From: Candidatus Kryptoniota bacterium
Lineage (GTDB): Bacteria > Bacteroidota > Ignavibacteria > Kryptoniales > JAKASW01
DNA length: 64,000 nucleotides
NCBI GenBank assembly: GCA_024641705.1
Contig: JAHECO010000006.1
Coordinates: 1 to 64,000 of the forward strand
Direction: 5' to 3'
Shown piece by piece: positions 1-9,181 of this stretch. The number at the start of each line of letters is the position of its first letter. Within the stretch, counting starts at the first letter, position 1. Below the pieces are notes generated by a model, which was not told the DNA's origin, did not search any database, and worked only from the letters and a program-made list of their open reading frames with translations. A program made the position numbers and the translations under genes.

Positions 1-406
1 GTACCTGCTGCGGCATCGTCGAGACGGCGTCATATTCTTTCCCGCCGGTCGTCACTTTAAGCGAATATGTCCTTCCTGGCACTCCGAGTGGTCCGCGCGA
101 ATAATAGTTGCCATTCCCGTCGCTCTTCAATGTGTCAGCATTTCCCGCATCGTCCGAGATAACAACCAGAGCGCCATTGACAGGCGGGAAGTAAAGGGAA
201 GGAGTGAAATAATCTCCCGTCATTGTAATCGAGACCGAGTCCTGTCCCCCCTGGTTGTTAACCAATCCTTCGATGACAATCTGGGGATTGGCCTTGTTGA
301 GGTCGACCGATATGACCTTCTGGCATGAAGAGAGGATAAACGCGAGCACGATTAGTCCCGGGATTATCCTCGATATGTTTAATGAGCGATACAGCATTTG
401 TCTCAT
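1..406 (-). CDS. DUF4249-type lipoprotein, N-terminal part (cut by window edge)
   Basis: Reading the minus strand from position 406 gives an open frame to the window edge (about 135 residues). It begins MRQMLYRSLNIS, has a hydrophobic stretch, and then a lipobox ending SSC at about residue 24, so it is a lipoprotein. The residues after the cysteine (QKVISVDL, then QIVIEGLV) and the following beta-rich repeat-like segment fit DUF4249 family lipoproteins, which are typically encoded directly after a TonB-dependent receptor. Its ATG overlaps the receptor stop codon by one base (TGATG), so the two are translationally coupled. It is probably an outer-membrane partner of the receptor. The family assignment rests on the N-terminus only; the rest lies outside the window. 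Confidence 0.75.
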   Translation of the reverse strand, partial: MRQMLYRSLNISRIIPGLIVLAFILSSCQKVISVDLNKANPQIVIEGLVNNQGGQDSVSITMTGDYFTPSLYFPPVNGALVVISDDAGNADTLKSDGNGNYYSRGPLGVPGRTYSLKVTTGGKEYDAVSTMPQQV

Positions 407-2730
407 CAGAAATTGAAATTGTAAGTGATCGACGGCATTATCGGGAAAATTGTAGTCTGGACTGCTTGCGTCTGGTTAAGATCGTCCGGGTTCCGCCGGA
501 AAGTAATCGAATAAGCGTTCTGCCGGTTGTAAGCGTTGTAGACCGAGAAATTAAGGTTCGAATGTTTGTTTATGTACCATGTTGCGGAGAGGTCGAGACG
601 GTTGTATGCCGGCATCCTGTAGCCGTTTTTGGATGTGTAATATGGGACCAGCCTGCCGTCTATCATGTAGTTGCCGCTCGGGAATGTCACCGCGTTGCCC
701 GTGTAATAAACCCACGTCGCGCCGAACGTCCACCTGTCGTTGAGCTGGTACGTAGCCACGATCGAGAAGTCATGCGTTCTGTCCTGGGCAGCCGGGAAGG
801 GCGTCCCGTTGTTGATCCCCGCGAACTGTTCTTCGGTTCTGGAAAGGGTGTATGATATCCACCCGGTGACGGGCCCGGCTTTCTTCTTCAATAAGAACTC
901 CGCGCCGTAGCTCCAGCCTCTTCCGAACAACAACAGGGCCTCGACCGTCGGGTTGAGTTGCAGGTCTGCGCCGTTCCTGTAGTCTATGAGGTCAATCATG
1001 TTTTTGTAATAGATGACGAGCGATGACTGATACTCCCCTTGGTCAAAATCGCGATAGTAGCCCAGGTCGACCTGGTCGGCATACTCGGGGGGCACGTTAT
1101 TGGTGCTGGGGATCCAGAGGTTGCTCGGGTTGGTGGTCGTGGAATTCGACAAAAGATGGAGATATTGGGCCGTTCGGTCGTAAGACGATTTTATGGAACT
1201 CTCGTCGTTCAGGATAAACGTTGCCCCGATCCTCGGTTCAAGGCTCACGTAAGTCTTTATGAATTTCCCGGAAGGGTAATATGTCGTGTCCAATGTATTT
1301 CCGAACCCGTCGTAGGTGTAAACCGGACCGGGGCCGACGAGACTGAACGAGGAGACGCGCAGACCGTAATCGAACTTCAGCCATGAAGTAATGGACGATT
1401 GGTTTGAAACGTAGACTGCGTTCTCGAGTCCGTGCTTCTGTTCGATCGTGAAATTGTTGGCTGCACTCGTAGGGCCTGCTGTGATCGAACCCGGGAAGAA
1501 GGTGTGGTAGATCGAGTTGATACCGAAGTCGATTTTATTGTCCGAGTTCAAGAAATACTGGAAATCGATCTTCAGATGAGCGTCCTGAATTCCGGATGTG
1601 ATTTCGAACTGGCTGGTACCTGCCCCGATATCGTTAGTGTATTCGTAATCGCTGTAAATGAGGGAGGTATTCGAGAACAAGTTGTCGCCGAAAACATGGT
1701 TCCATCTCAGCGTTGCAGTTGCGTTCCCCCAGTTGAATCCGAAAACATCGGGATAGTTGAAATTATCTCTTCCGAAATAACCCGACAGAAATACGCGATC
1801 CTTCTCTCCGAGAGTGTAGTTGGCTTTCGCGTTAAAGTCGTAGAAGTACAATCGGATTCGGTTTATCGTCGTGTCGCTGGAGAGCCTCAGGAACAGATCG
1901 GCGTACGTCCTTCGTCCCGAAACGATGAACGAGCCGGTATTCTTCACGATCGGCCCGTCGACGGTCAGCCGCGACGCAAGAAGCCCGATCCCTCCGTCGA
2001 CCCCATACTCCTTATTGTTTCCGTCGTCGGTCCGTATGTCGACCACCGAAGAGAGCCGCCCCCCGTACTTTGCCGGTATTCCGCCGGTAGTCACGGAGAC
2101 GTCTTTTATTGCGTCGGAATTGAAGATCGAAAGGAACCCGAGGAGGTGGGAAGGATTATAGACGGGTGCCTCATCAAGGAGAATGAGGTTCTGGTCCGGT
2201 CCGCCGCCGCGTGCATAGAAGGCGGTGCTCCCCTCGCCGGCCGCCTCTATGCCGGGAAGGAGCTGGATGGTCTTCATTATGTCCTGCTCACCCAGCATGA
2301 CCGGTACTGCTTTCACCTGTTGAACCTGCAGGTTGGTGGTACTGACGTTTGTCGAGGTGACGTTCGAGTTGCGGTACTCGCCGGAAACGACTACCTCGCC
2401 GACTGTGATCGACGCCGGGGTCAGCGCAAAGTTGACGGTCCTGTTCCTGTCGAGGTCGATCGTGTCTTGCACAGATTTGAAGCCGAGGTACTGGACGATA
2501 ATGGTGTAACGTCCCCCGGGGATTGTTATCGAATAGAATCCGTAAGCGTTCGAAGACGATCCCACCGATTTCAATTCCTTGACCATCACCGTTGCCCCTA
2601 TCAGGACTTCGCCGCTCTCCGAATTCCTGACGAAACCGCTGAAGGTATAGTCACGCCCGGTTTGTGCGGGGCAGACAGAGGTAATCCAGAAGATGAGGGC
2701 GAGGGACAGCAGCAGCAGGAATCTCTTCAT
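406..2730 (-). CDS. TonB-dependent receptor with carboxypeptidase-regulatory-like domain
   Basis: This 774-residue outer-membrane protein should import a ligand using energy from TonB. It has a signal peptide (hydrophobic core LLLLSLALIFWIT, cleavage near AQT). A carboxypeptidase-D regulatory-like beta sandwich covers about residues 28-115 and contains the familiar GEVLIGATVMV start. The plug domain covers about 130-240, with ILLDEAPVYNP and later GGIPAKYGGRLSSVVDI. The remainder is a beta barrel ending in an aromatic residue (YNFNF). It shares an operon with the downstream DUF4249 lipoprotein. The ligand cannot be read from the sequence; DUF4249 pairing is seen with receptors for siderophores, peptides and other ligands. 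The opposite strand carries a long open frame (1432-2808) that is only a codon-bias shadow. Confidence 0.93.
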   Translation of the reverse strand: MKRFLLLLSLALIFWITSVCPAQTGRDYTFSGFVRNSESGEVLIGATVMVKELKSVGSSSNAYGFYSITIPGGRYTIIVQYLGFKSVQDTIDLDRNRTVNFALTPASITVGEVVVSGEYRNSNVTSTNVSTTNLQVQQVKAVPVMLGEQDIMKTIQLLPGIEAAGEGSTAFYARGGGPDQNLILLDEAPVYNPSHLLGFLSIFNSDAIKDVSVTTGGIPAKYGGRLSSVVDIRTDDGNNKEYGVDGGIGLLASRLTVDGPIVKNTGSFIVSGRRTYADLFLRLSSDTTINRIRLYFYDFNAKANYTLGEKDRVFLSGYFGRDNFNYPDVFGFNWGNATATLRWNHVFGDNLFSNTSLIYSDYEYTNDIGAGTSQFEITSGIQDAHLKIDFQYFLNSDNKIDFGINSIYHTFFPGSITAGPTSAANNFTIEQKHGLENAVYVSNQSSITSWLKFDYGLRVSSFSLVGPGPVYTYDGFGNTLDTTYYPSGKFIKTYVSLEPRIGATFILNDESSIKSSYDRTAQYLHLLSNSTTTNPSNLWIPSTNNVPPEYADQVDLGYYRDFDQGEYQSSLVIYYKNMIDLIDYRNGADLQLNPTVEALLLFGRGWSYGAEFLLKKKAGPVTGWISYTLSRTEEQFAGINNGTPFPAAQDRTHDFSIVATYQLNDRWTFGATWVYYTGNAVTFPSGNYMIDGRLVPYYTSKNGYRMPAYNRLDLSATWYINKHSNLNFSVYNAYNRQNAYSITFRRNPDDLNQTQAVQTTIFPIMPSITYNFNF

Positions 2731-3190
2731 ACCTTACATGTAACGCGCGGAGTCAGATTCCGGTTTCGCGATGGACAAGAGAAGTGTAAGTTTTCCGGTC
2801 AAGCTTGAGGGCTTCATGGCGAGGGATAATGCCACGGTGCGAAGAAATAAGAAAGCCACTGAACAGGGTCCACGCGGGTATTGGGGCCCGCTCGTGCGGG
2901 AGGCTCCGTTTCACGACAATTTCATCTCGTGGTGTTAAGTTACCGTGCAAAATAGATGAAAGATTTACGGCAGACAGCTTCCTTCCCACGTTTCTTGCGG
3001 TATGCGGGTACACCGAGGAATTGAAAGAGAACCGTGGGAGCCAAATCGGCTTCAGGCCTGACGCCCATAATATGTTAGGAAATGGCTGGCAAGAAAGACC
3101 AGGAATCATTTAACTTTGAATAAGCGAAGGGCATTCGTCCAAGCCGTCGCACTACTCTGATGATCGAATAAACTGGAACAATGAATCGCG
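2731..3190. other. Intergenic region between divergent receptor and efflux operons
   Basis: The 460 bases separate the minus-strand receptor from the plus-strand efflux operon, so they should hold both promoters. I see no recognisable gene. Short open frames on both strands (for example 2753-3109) have no domain, signal peptide or ribosome-binding site that would support them. A small GC-rich hairpin (CCCGC-TCGT-GCGGG) lies near 2888-2902. No clear operator or sigma-70 pair stands out. Confidence 0.4.
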
Positions 3191-4465
3191 ATGAAGTCTA
3201 GACACATTGCACTGGGGTTAGTCCTCTTTTCGGTTCTCGCTGGAGGTTTAACTGCGCAGGCACAAGGGAAGCCGATGTCGCTATCCGACTACGTAAACGC
3301 GGCGCTTAAGAACAACCCCCTGCTCGGTTCCGCTGCCCAGGCCAGAGCCTCCGCCGAGTACAATGGAGAGGCAATCAGGAAGGGCTACTATCCTCAGATC
3401 GGTATCGGGTCTCACCTGATCATAGCGCCCGGCTACGACCAGGCTGTCACCAACGGCGGAGAACTGGGCGCCCAGCTTTCGGGCGCCTATGTGCTTTATG
3501 ACGGGGGAGCGAGGTCTCTGGAAATTCAGAAGGGCGGCATCGGGGTTGAACAGGGCAAGATCAATGAAGTGCGCACGAAAGCCGACGTCATCTATTCCGT
3601 GTCAATTGCCTACGTTGAGGCTGTGAAGCAGAAGCGGGAATTGAAAGTGGCGGAGGAGGACTACGGCTTGCTCAGCGATTACCTCCAGCTCGTCAGGCAG
3701 CTGCACGCTTCAGGACAGGGGAACGAGACGGATGTGCTCAAGACGACGGTCGACCTCAACAACTCGCGGATCGAAATAAATGCCCGGAAAGTTGCGTACG
3801 CCAACGCTCTGATCTCGCTGGCGCAGGCCGCCGGTCTGCCCGTTTCGGAGGCCTCGGACGTCGACACCAGCCTCACACCGATAGGTTACAATGCCGGGTT
3901 CGATGCTTCTCAGAATGCCGATCTCCAATCGCAGGAGCTACTCCTGAAGCAGGCGCAGATGAATGCGCGGATTGCCGGTGCCAGGCTGCGGCCGACGGTA
4001 TCGCTCGGTGCCGATGCGGGGGCACTCACATCGCTTCCAAACCTCCAGCAGGGCCTTGCGAATGTCTTCGGCGCTTCGGTCGGGATTTCGGTCTCGGTTC
4101 CCGTGTTCACATTCGGATCGCTGAAGGATAGTTATAGCGCTGCGGAAGCGAACGCCAAAAGCATTGCGCTCCAAAACGAATATTCGCGGTCGGCATTGAA
4201 ACACGAATTCGAGGCGACCGGGAACGATATTGCAAAGGCAGATTCGGAAATTGCCGCGCTCGGGCAGAACCTTGAGATAGCCGATCAAAACCTGGCCTTG
4301 TCACGCGCACAATACGCCGGCGGAAGCGGGCTGAGCCTGGAGGTGCTGAATGCCATCCAGATGGTAAATCAGATCCGGCTCACGATGGAGGAGGCGAGGG
4401 CAAGCAAGTATGTGAGTGTGTTAAAAATGAACAGGCTTAACTATACCGGAGCTCACTCAGAATGA
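3191..4465 (+). CDS. TolC-family outer-membrane efflux protein
   Basis: This 424-residue protein has a signal peptide (LALGLVLFSVLAGGLTAQAQG) followed by two repeated alpha-hairpin/beta regions typical of the OEP family. Signatures include SLSDYVNAALKNNPLL at the mature N-terminus and repeated long coiled helices around residues 150-240 and 330-410. It would form the trimeric outer-membrane channel of the RND pump encoded next. The following gene overlaps its stop by four bases (ATGA), so the genes are one operon. The start is chosen because it gives a clean signal peptide; the upstream ribosome-binding site is weak. At 424 residues it is near the usual length. The exported substrate is not predictable. 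Confidence 0.93.
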   Translation: MKSRHIALGLVLFSVLAGGLTAQAQGKPMSLSDYVNAALKNNPLLGSAAQARASAEYNGEAIRKGYYPQIGIGSHLIIAPGYDQAVTNGGELGAQLSGAYVLYDGGARSLEIQKGGIGVEQGKINEVRTKADVIYSVSIAYVEAVKQKRELKVAEEDYGLLSDYLQLVRQLHASGQGNETDVLKTTVDLNNSRIEINARKVAYANALISLAQAAGLPVSEASDVDTSLTPIGYNAGFDASQNADLQSQELLLKQAQMNARIAGARLRPTVSLGADAGALTSLPNLQQGLANVFGASVGISVSVPVFTFGSLKDSYSAAEANAKSIALQNEYSRSALKHEFEATGNDIAKADSEIAALGQNLEIADQNLALSRAQYAGGSGLSLEVLNAIQMVNQIRLTMEEARASKYVSVLKMNRLNYTGAHSE

Positions 4466-5439
4466 GAAAGAAACTCCCGACTATTCTACTCCCGATTTTT
4501 CTTGCGGCCATCTTGTACGGTTGCAGTTCAAAGAAAGACGACGCCGATATCAGGCCCCGCGCGACGGTTGAGGCGGCTCACGCCGGCATCGGAAATATCG
4601 ATGAGACCGTAAACACGACGGGGACTTTCGAGGTCCTCCGCGACGAGAAGGTGAAGTCGACGATCGCGGGGAAAGTCCAGAAAGTATTCGTCCTCGAAGG
4701 AGACGCCGTCGGCAAGGGGCAGGTTTTAGCCACAGTGCTGTCGCAGGAATCCAATGCGGCGATCACCGGAGCCGAGCAGCTGGTCACTCGGGCGCGGACG
4801 GAAGCCGAAAGGAAGCAGGCGGAGGCAGCTCTCCACCTTGCCGAACAAACAGCTGCCGTTGCAGATATAACCGCACCGTTCTCGGGGATTGTCATTCGTA
4901 GGTTCGTTACGGAGGGCGAACTTGTGGGACAGGGTGCCGACCTTGTCGAGATGACCGATCCGACGACTGAGTATTTCGTTGCCAATGTACCCGTAAACTA
5001 TATCGGGTCGATAAAGACCGGGCAGAGCGCTGTCGTCTCGATACCCAGCTCAGATCTGGAATCAATCACGGGAACCGTTCAGGCGATCAACCCTGCGACC
5101 GACCCGAACAGCCAGAGTGTGCAGGTCAGGGTTGGGTTCAAGGCGGTTCCCAATGCGGTGCCTGCCGGTACGTTCGGAAACATCGTCATAAAAATCGGCG
5201 AGATGCGAGGAGTCGTCCTCGTCCCCAGGCAGGCGGTTTATCTTGACGACGAACTCGATCAGTATTTTGTGTGGCGCATCCAGGGAGATTCACTCGCACT
5301 GTTGACGCGTGTCCAGGTCGGGTTCTCAGATTCTTTGCATATGCAAATTACTTCCGGCGTCAAGCCGGGTGATGTCGTTGCCACGGTGGGCGGATACGGC
5401 CTGCCGGATTCCACTTATGTCACAGTTGCCGCTCACTAG
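4462..5439 (+). CDS. RND efflux periplasmic adaptor (HlyD/membrane-fusion family), lipoprotein
   Basis: This 325-residue adaptor links the inner-membrane RND pump to the TolC channel. The N-terminus has a signal peptide with a lipobox (AAILYGC), so it is a lipid-anchored periplasmic protein. A barrel-sandwich (biotinyl-lipoyl-like) domain is split around a short helical hairpin: KVQKVFVLEGDAVGKGQ at about residues 70-87 and ADITAPFSGIVIRRFVTEG at about 133-151. A beta-barrel domain follows. It is shorter than AcrA, with a short hairpin, as seen in many FCB adaptors. It overlaps tolC by four bases and sits 15 bases before the pump gene. Confidence 0.92.
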   Translation: MRKKLPTILLPIFLAAILYGCSSKKDDADIRPRATVEAAHAGIGNIDETVNTTGTFEVLRDEKVKSTIAGKVQKVFVLEGDAVGKGQVLATVLSQESNAAITGAEQLVTRARTEAERKQAEAALHLAEQTAAVADITAPFSGIVIRRFVTEGELVGQGADLVEMTDPTTEYFVANVPVNYIGSIKTGQSAVVSIPSSDLESITGTVQAINPATDPNSQSVQVRVGFKAVPNAVPAGTFGNIVIKIGEMRGVVLVPRQAVYLDDELDQYFVWRIQGDSLALLTRVQVGFSDSLHMQITSGVKPGDVVATVGGYGLPDSTYVTVAAH

Positions 5440-5454
5440 TCCTCCACGGGGAAC

Positions 5455-8400
5455 ATGAGACTATTTGAATTCGTAACTTCGCACAGGAAGGGGATAGTTT
5501 TCCTCGTCTCTATTCTGAGTCTCGGGGGAATCGTATCGCTCTTCGAGATGCCGATTTCACTCTTCCCGAACATAGATTTTCCCCGGATTGTCATACTTGC
5601 GGACAACGGCGAGGAGCCCGCGAACCGGATGATGATCGACGTGACCCGGCCGCTTGAAGAAGCCTCAAGAGCTGTCCCCGGAGTGACCCTCGTGAAATCC
5701 ATGACCAGCAGGGGCTCATGCGAAATTGATGTCAGCTTCAAATGGGGAACGGACGTAATCCAGGCGCTTGAACTGCTTCAGGGACAAGTGGCGAGCATAA
5801 GAAATCAGCTCCCGTCGACCGTGTCGATCGAGATTGTAAGGATGAACGCAACGGTATTCCCGATAGAGGGATTTAGTCTCGTTTCCGATTCCCTGGATCA
5901 GGTGCAGCTGCGCGATCTTGCCTACTATACCATTCGCCCTGTGCTTACAAGAATAAACGGAATCGCTCAGGTTAGGGTGCAAGGTGGGAGGCAAAGAGAG
6001 TTTCTTGTCGAGGTCGATCCGGAAAAACTTCAGAGTTATGGCCTGAGCGTCGAGCAGGTGGTCTCCGCTGTCAACAATACCAACTTCGTGTCGTCCACGG
6101 GACTGGTTCAGCGAAACTATCAGATCTATCTCACCCTAGTTGATGGCCTTTATAATAGTCTCAATGATATCCGGAATACGGTGATTACGTTTAAAGGCGG
6201 CATCCCGATCACTGTGGGGGATGTTGCAGTCGTCAAACCTTCTGAAAAGATAGTCTACATCCGCATAACTGCTGACGGCAAGCCTGCAGTCCTCGTGTAT
6301 GTAATTCGGCAGCCCGGTGGGAACACAGTCACTATAGGAAAAGAAGTCCGGGCAGCATTGACGAACTTAAGAGGTCAGCTACCGCCGACGGTCAAGATGA
6401 AATACTTCTATGACCAGGGTGATTTCATCGGCAGCTCAATAGGAAGTGCAAGAGATTCCATCCTTGTTGGTTTGTTCCTTGCAATCCTCGTCATATTCGT
6501 TTTCCTGAGAAGCTTCAGGATAGGTTCCGTAGCTGTGATTACTGTCCCGGCTGTCTTCGCTACTACGGTCTTATTTCTCTATGTGTTCGGCTACACGCTT
6601 AACATAATGACTCTCGGAGGCATAGCTGCTGCCGTCGGTCTTGTGATAGACGACAATGTCGTCATGATTGAGAACATATTCAGGAACATGAGGTACGAGA
6701 AGGAGAACAAGACGAGGGCCATCGCTCTTTCTATGAAGGAGATCTTCACGGCGGTCATCGGTTCCAGCCTCAGCTCGATCATAGTGTTTGCACCGTTTGC
6801 CTTCCTGTATGGTGTTACGGGTGCATTCTTCAAGCCGCTCGCCGTAACAATGGCTGTCTCCCTTGGAATCTCAATGATCTATTCTCTTACTCTTGTTCCG
6901 CTCCTGGCCGAGTCCTTTATAAGGCAGAAAGACGTGGACGCGGAAGTCAGAAGGGAAGAGAGATCGAGTCACACATTTGCGCGCGCTTATGACGGGATTC
7001 TTCGTGCACTGTTTAAGAGAAGCTACTTAGGACCCGTTTTTGCGTTGATCGTCCTTGGCGCCACCTTCTCTCTTTACCACAACATAGGTAGTGACTTCAT
7101 GCCTCGTATGGACGAAGGCTCGTTCGTGCTCGATTTCCAGTCCCCTCCAGGGACGTCGCTTATTGAGACTAATCGCATCCTGACGAACGTCGAAAAGATA
7201 ATTATGTCTGTCCCAGAAGTCGAATCATACTCCAGAAGAGAGGGGACACAACTCGGGTTCTTCATAACCGAGCCGAACAATGGCGACTTTCTCATCAGGC
7301 TGAAGAAGGACAGGAGCCGTACGGTATTTCAGATTATGGATGATCTCCGCAGAAAGATCGAGGCGTCTGAGCCAGCTTTGCGAATCGATTTTGGCCAGGC
7401 CATGCAGGACCTTATCGGAGATCTTACGAACTCCCCTAGACCAATTGTCATTAAGATCTTTGGTCCTAATCAGGACGAACTCGAACGCAAAGCCAATCAG
7501 GTCGCGGATTTCATCTCCAAAGTCCCCGGCGTAGTCGATGTCTTCAACGGGATCGTGATCAGCGGGCCCTCAATTGTGCTACATCCAGATCCGGTATTGG
7601 TGGCAAGAGCGGGCCTAACGATGGCTGACATACGGTCACAATTGAGCACGATCATGAACGGAAATGCCGATACCTATGTGCTGGAAGGCGAGAAATTGAT
7701 CGGGGTCAGAGTCCGATATCCTGACAAATACCACGATCTACTGCAAGATATCCAAAGCGTAAGGCTGAGGTCGCCGAATGGTTTCTATGTTCCACTGAGC
7801 AATATCGCGACTGTTGACATTCTGAAAGGGCAAAGTGAGATCGACCGTGAGAATCTGAAGCAGATGGTCGCTGTCAGCGCCAGGATAGAGGGAAGGGATC
7901 TCGGCAGCACGATCTCCGACATTCAGAAAACTCTTAAGGCAAATCTGATAGTTCCGCAGGGAGTCAGTTATGCCTTTGGTGGATTGTATCAGAGTCAGCA
8001 GGAGTCCTTCCAGAGCCTTCTTTTCGTCCTTATCGCTGCGTTCGTTCTAGTCATAGCATTAATGGCACTTGAATTCGAAAGTCTCTCTACGCCGATAGCC
8101 CTCTCGGTCACCAACCTGACGTCCCTTTTTGGAGTCCTCCTGGCCTTGTTAGTGACGGGAATAACTTTCAACATCTCCAGTTTTGTGGGGATGATAATGA
8201 TGGTGGGAATAGTAAACGAGAACGGAGTTTTCATCATCCATATGATGAAGGTGATCGGGAAGGAGAAAGGAGCCACCTTGGACACTGTCATTGAGGCGAG
8301 CAAGGTCAGGGCGAGGCCGATTCTCATGACAATGTTTGCAGCCGTGTTCGCTTTGATGCCGCTGGCTTTAGGCATAGGTGCAGGAGCTCAGATGCAGCAG

Positions 8401-8502
8401 CCGCTCGCAGTCGCGGTGATCGGTGGATTCCTCCTCTCCAGTTTCCTGTTGCTTTTCGAGCTCCCGACGCTGTATGTTTTTCTGAAGAGGATAAAGGCAT
8501 AG
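5455..8502 (+). CDS. RND family efflux pump, inner-membrane permease (AcrB/HAE1-like)
   Basis: This 1015-residue proton-driven exporter has the usual duplicated layout: a TM helix, a large periplasmic porter loop, a TM bundle, then a second loop and bundle. The proton-relay pair is visible as D399-D400 in GLVIDDNVVMIENIF. The second half has the matching TM motif around MMVGIVNENGVFIIHMM. Early porter residues (SLFEMPISLFPNIDFPRIVI) match the family start. It is the third gene of the tolC-adaptor-pump operon. Substrate class (drug, dye or lipid against metal) cannot be decided; the acidic metal-pump signature of HME pumps is not evident. A two-component system follows 680 bases downstream and may control it. 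Confidence 0.95.
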   Translation: MRLFEFVTSHRKGIVFLVSILSLGGIVSLFEMPISLFPNIDFPRIVILADNGEEPANRMMIDVTRPLEEASRAVPGVTLVKSMTSRGSCEIDVSFKWGTDVIQALELLQGQVASIRNQLPSTVSIEIVRMNATVFPIEGFSLVSDSLDQVQLRDLAYYTIRPVLTRINGIAQVRVQGGRQREFLVEVDPEKLQSYGLSVEQVVSAVNNTNFVSSTGLVQRNYQIYLTLVDGLYNSLNDIRNTVITFKGGIPITVGDVAVVKPSEKIVYIRITADGKPAVLVYVIRQPGGNTVTIGKEVRAALTNLRGQLPPTVKMKYFYDQGDFIGSSIGSARDSILVGLFLAILVIFVFLRSFRIGSVAVITVPAVFATTVLFLYVFGYTLNIMTLGGIAAAVGLVIDDNVVMIENIFRNMRYEKENKTRAIALSMKEIFTAVIGSSLSSIIVFAPFAFLYGVTGAFFKPLAVTMAVSLGISMIYSLTLVPLLAESFIRQKDVDAEVRREERSSHTFARAYDGILRALFKRSYLGPVFALIVLGATFSLYHNIGSDFMPRMDEGSFVLDFQSPPGTSLIETNRILTNVEKIIMSVPEVESYSRREGTQLGFFITEPNNGDFLIRLKKDRSRTVFQIMDDLRRKIEASEPALRIDFGQAMQDLIGDLTNSPRPIVIKIFGPNQDELERKANQVADFISKVPGVVDVFNGIVISGPSIVLHPDPVLVARAGLTMADIRSQLSTIMNGNADTYVLEGEKLIGVRVRYPDKYHDLLQDIQSVRLRSPNGFYVPLSNIATVDILKGQSEIDRENLKQMVAVSARIEGRDLGSTISDIQKTLKANLIVPQGVSYAFGGLYQSQQESFQSLLFVLIAAFVLVIALMALEFESLSTPIALSVTNLTSLFGVLLALLVTGITFNISSFVGMIMMVGIVNENGVFIIHMMKVIGKEKGATLDTVIEASKVRARPILMTMFAAVFALMPLALGIGAGAQMQQPLAVAVIGGFLLSSFLLLFELPTLYVFLKRIKA

Positions 8503-8582
8503 AGTGAGAAAGTCATGGCCAGGGACGAGCGTCTGAGAAGTTCTCCGGATCGGGCTGAAAGAGTTGTTCGGGAGGTGTCCTC

Positions 8583-8618
8583 CCTCACCCTAACCCTCTC
8601 CCATCATTTGGGAGAGGG
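8583..8618. repeat. REP-like repeat with strong hairpin next to the DUF559 gene
   Basis: The segment starts CCCTCACCCTAA and runs into a perfect stem, CCCTCTCCCA (8594-8603) and TGGGAGAGGG (8609-8618), around the loop TCATT. Beyond the downstream nuclease gene, positions 9161-9171 read AGGTGAGGGTG, a partial inverted match to the CCCTCACC start. This sequence type is dispersed in many bacterial genomes and is often found beside DUF559 genes. There is no T-tract after the stem, so it is less likely to be a plain terminator for the RND operon, though it may stop transcription weakly. Confidence 0.6.
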
Positions 8619-8759
8619 GGCGCATGGACGCGGTTACCGCCGTCCGTCTCGGAGACATAAGATAATCACCCTGAGCGAGACTGGATAATTCGCAGGAGGC
8701 GCATGTCCGAAATATTGAGACTATCCTATGATTCCTGGGTTTATCGGTAACGGGAACAG

Positions 8760-9122
8760 GTGGTTGAGGTGAATGTGGTGGAGAGGAATCTGAAAGGGAC
8801 CGCGAGACTTCTGCGAAAGAACCAAACTGAGGCTGAAAAACTGATCTGGAGCAAATTGAGAAACAGACAACTCGAAGGGATGAAATTCCGAAGACAAAGG
8901 CAAATTGGCAGGTATATCGTAGATTTTGTCTGCCTCGAAAGAAAGCTGATTGTTGAAGGCGATGGGTCGCAACACTTTGAAAGTGCCCGTGACATGGTGA
9001 GAGATACTTACCTGCGCGAGCAAGGGTATATCATACTTCGCTTTTGGAACAACGACATCCTTTCTAATCCAGAAGAAGTACTTCAAAAGATTACCGAGAT
9101 AAGTCGAGTTCCGATTCCTTGA
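8760..9122 (+). CDS. DUF559 endonuclease-like protein (Vsr/PD-(D/E)XK-type fold)
   Basis: This small protein of about 115-120 residues has the full DUF559 signature: NQTEAEKLIWSKLRNRQLEG near the N-terminus, then KFRRQRQIGRYIVDFVC, then KLIVEGDGSQH, and near the C-terminus LRFWNNDILSNPEEVL. Members resemble very-short-patch-repair and restriction-like endonucleases; D of VDF and E/D of the VEGDG motif are the likely catalytic acids. No cognate methylase is present. The start is uncertain because in-frame GTG codons occur at 8760, 8769, 8775 and 8778. The gene sits alone between the RND operon and the two-component system and is flanked by GGTGAGGG-type repeats. Its biological role is unproven. 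Confidence 0.88.
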   Translation: MVEVNVVERNLKGTARLLRKNQTEAEKLIWSKLRNRQLEGMKFRRQRQIGRYIVDFVCLERKLIVEGDGSQHFESARDMVRDTYLREQGYIILRFWNNDILSNPEEVLQKITEISRVPIP

Positions 9123-9181
9123 AGGTGTGATATGGAATACGCGTTTTGCAGAAATGATTAAGGTGAGGGTGTGGCAAGCCG

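Noticed and set aside
1432-2808. 458-residue open frame on the plus strand opposite the first TonB receptor
   Set aside because: It is fully antisense to a clear receptor gene, has no domain, signal or ribosome-binding site, and is explained by codon bias of the opposite strand.
2753-3113. Overlapping frames of about 100-118 residues in both directions in the first intergenic region
   Set aside because: Both strands are open in the same place, neither has a recognisable family, and initiation signals are absent.
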